Shown in pieces: positions 15,054 to 15,430 of a stretch of 15,430 nt of DNA (position 1 is its first letter; the number at the start of each line of letters is the position of its first letter). The DNA comes from Cyanobacteria bacterium UBA8156 (lineage in GTDB: Bacteria > Cyanobacteriota > Cyanobacteriia > Pseudanabaenales > Pseudanabaenaceae), in NCBI GenBank assembly GCA_003456125.1, contig DMPD01000155.1, positions 1 to 15,430 of the forward strand. The letters are read 5' to 3'. Under the pieces are notes generated by a model. The model was given only the letters and a program-made list of their open reading frames with translations. It made no database searches and had not been told where the DNA came from. A program made the translations under genes and the position numbers.

Positions 15054-15116
15054 GGAAACTCTTGGTTTTGGCGAATTTGTTCTTGATTGTTGTTTCTATT
15101 TAGGAGTGTGTAGCGC

Positions 15117-15302
15117 ATGACGCAAATTGTTCTGGGCGAAAACGAAGGCATCGAATCGGCGTTGCGGCGGTTCAAACGTCAAGTCTCGAAGGCGGGTATC
15201 TTTGCCGATATGAAGAAAAACCGCTACTTTGAAACCCCTCAAGAAAAGGAGAAGCGCAAGGCGATCGCCAAGCGGAAACTGCGTCGCACCCACCAACGCT
15301 AA
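15117..15302 (+). CDS. rpsU: 30S ribosomal protein S21
   Basis: Small basic protein of the 30S subunit located near the 16S 3' end and involved in mRNA selection. The 61 residues match cyanobacterial S21: [21 protein letters not shown], then [19 protein letters not shown] and a Lys/Arg-rich tail ([19 protein letters not shown]). AGGAG at 15102-15106 (10 nt spacing) supports the ATG. The 63-nt leader after mtnA is T-rich (around 15076-15101), suggesting a separate promoter, but no clear -35/-10 pair can be placed. No T-tract terminator is paired with a stem directly after the stop, although six T occur at 15312-15317. Confidence 0.95.
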   Translation: MTQIVLGENEGIESALRRFKRQVSKAGIFADMKKNRYFETPQEKEKRKAIAKRKLRRTHQR

Positions 15303-15361
15303 ATCCCGTCAATTTTTTGTGGGTTGCCGTATAGGCTTTTGCGGAATTTTGCCCGGATGAG

Positions 15362-15411
15362 TTTGCCCCTCGCCCCCAGTCCCTCTCCCCGGGCGGGGGA
15401 GGGGGGGCAAG
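15362..15411. repeat. GC-rich hairpin repeat, copy D
   Basis: After rpsU, TTGCCCC (15363-15369) faces GGGGCAA (15404-15410), enclosing CCCTCTCCCC (15381-15390) opposite GGGGGAGGGG. The arrangement CCCCCAG-TCCCTCTCCCC followed by G-rich arms matches the other GC-rich hairpins of the window. It is a likely transcript-end structure and a member of the same repeat family. Confidence 0.65.
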
Positions 15412-15430
15412 AAAGCCCGCAAATATGCTC

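Noticed and set aside
1..15430. tRNA, rRNA, CRISPR arrays, riboswitches, transposase genes
   Set aside because: No cloverleaf with a T-loop signature, no regularly spaced repeats, no known riboswitch core and no transposase motifs were seen by eye; a covariance-model scan would be needed to exclude weak cases.

Overview
The window is about 15.4 kb of chromosome from a GC-rich cyanobacterium. The palindrome GCGATCGC (HIP1) recurs roughly two dozen times in and between genes, a hallmark of many cyanobacterial genomes. The gene set fits: two photosystem I assembly factors (BtpA, Ycf3), a cyanobacterial-type DpsA, a cyanobacterial bifunctional-nuclease-like protein and a Fur paralogue. Nothing looks like a prophage, plasmid, CRISPR array, island or intact insertion sequence. 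Most of the window is core metabolism with short, densely packed operons.

Layout, left to right. 1-1601 (+): 3' end of btpA, abutting tgt with no gap. 1742-3389 (+): hisA, ycf3 and gatC, closed by a perfect 10-bp hairpin. 3511-5067 (+): an iron-sulfur cryptochrome/photolyase of the PhrB class, meeting a convergent Uma2-type nuclease gene with overlapping stop codons. 5064-7400 (-): metG followed 24 nt later by the Uma2 gene. 7559-8062 (+): DUF151/bifunctional nuclease. 8278-9363 (+): a Tat-exported lipoprotein resembling PotD. 9507-10303 (-): a Trp-rich unknown protein translationally coupled to a Fur-family regulator. 10304-10798: a 495-bp gap with promoters, palindromes and a hairpin. 10799-11341 (+): dpsA, overlapping the stop codon of a convergent NuoE-like [2Fe-2S] protein gene (11338-11901, -). 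12044-15302 (+): purA, rplY, mtnA and rpsU.

How the genes fit together. Photosystem I biogenesis (btpA, ycf3) and translation (tgt, gatC, metG, rplY, rpsU) are the main themes, with histidine, purine and methionine-salvage enzymes between them. The most coherent functional cluster is 9507-11901: a Fur-type regulator and its coupled Trp-rich partner face dpsA, a ferritin-like iron-storing DNA protector, which is followed convergently by an iron-sulfur protein gene. In this cluster both predicted promoters, for the fur operon and for dpsA, carry a palindrome filling the spacer between the -35 and -10 boxes.

I found no convincing new multi-gene system. The best leads are the atypical Fur with its uncharacterised coupled partner and the unexplained 10304-10798 region. 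Next come the family of GC-rich hairpin repeats in intergenic gaps and two convergent gene pairs that share stop-codon bases. Promoters, operators and hairpins were called by eye without folding or motif software.
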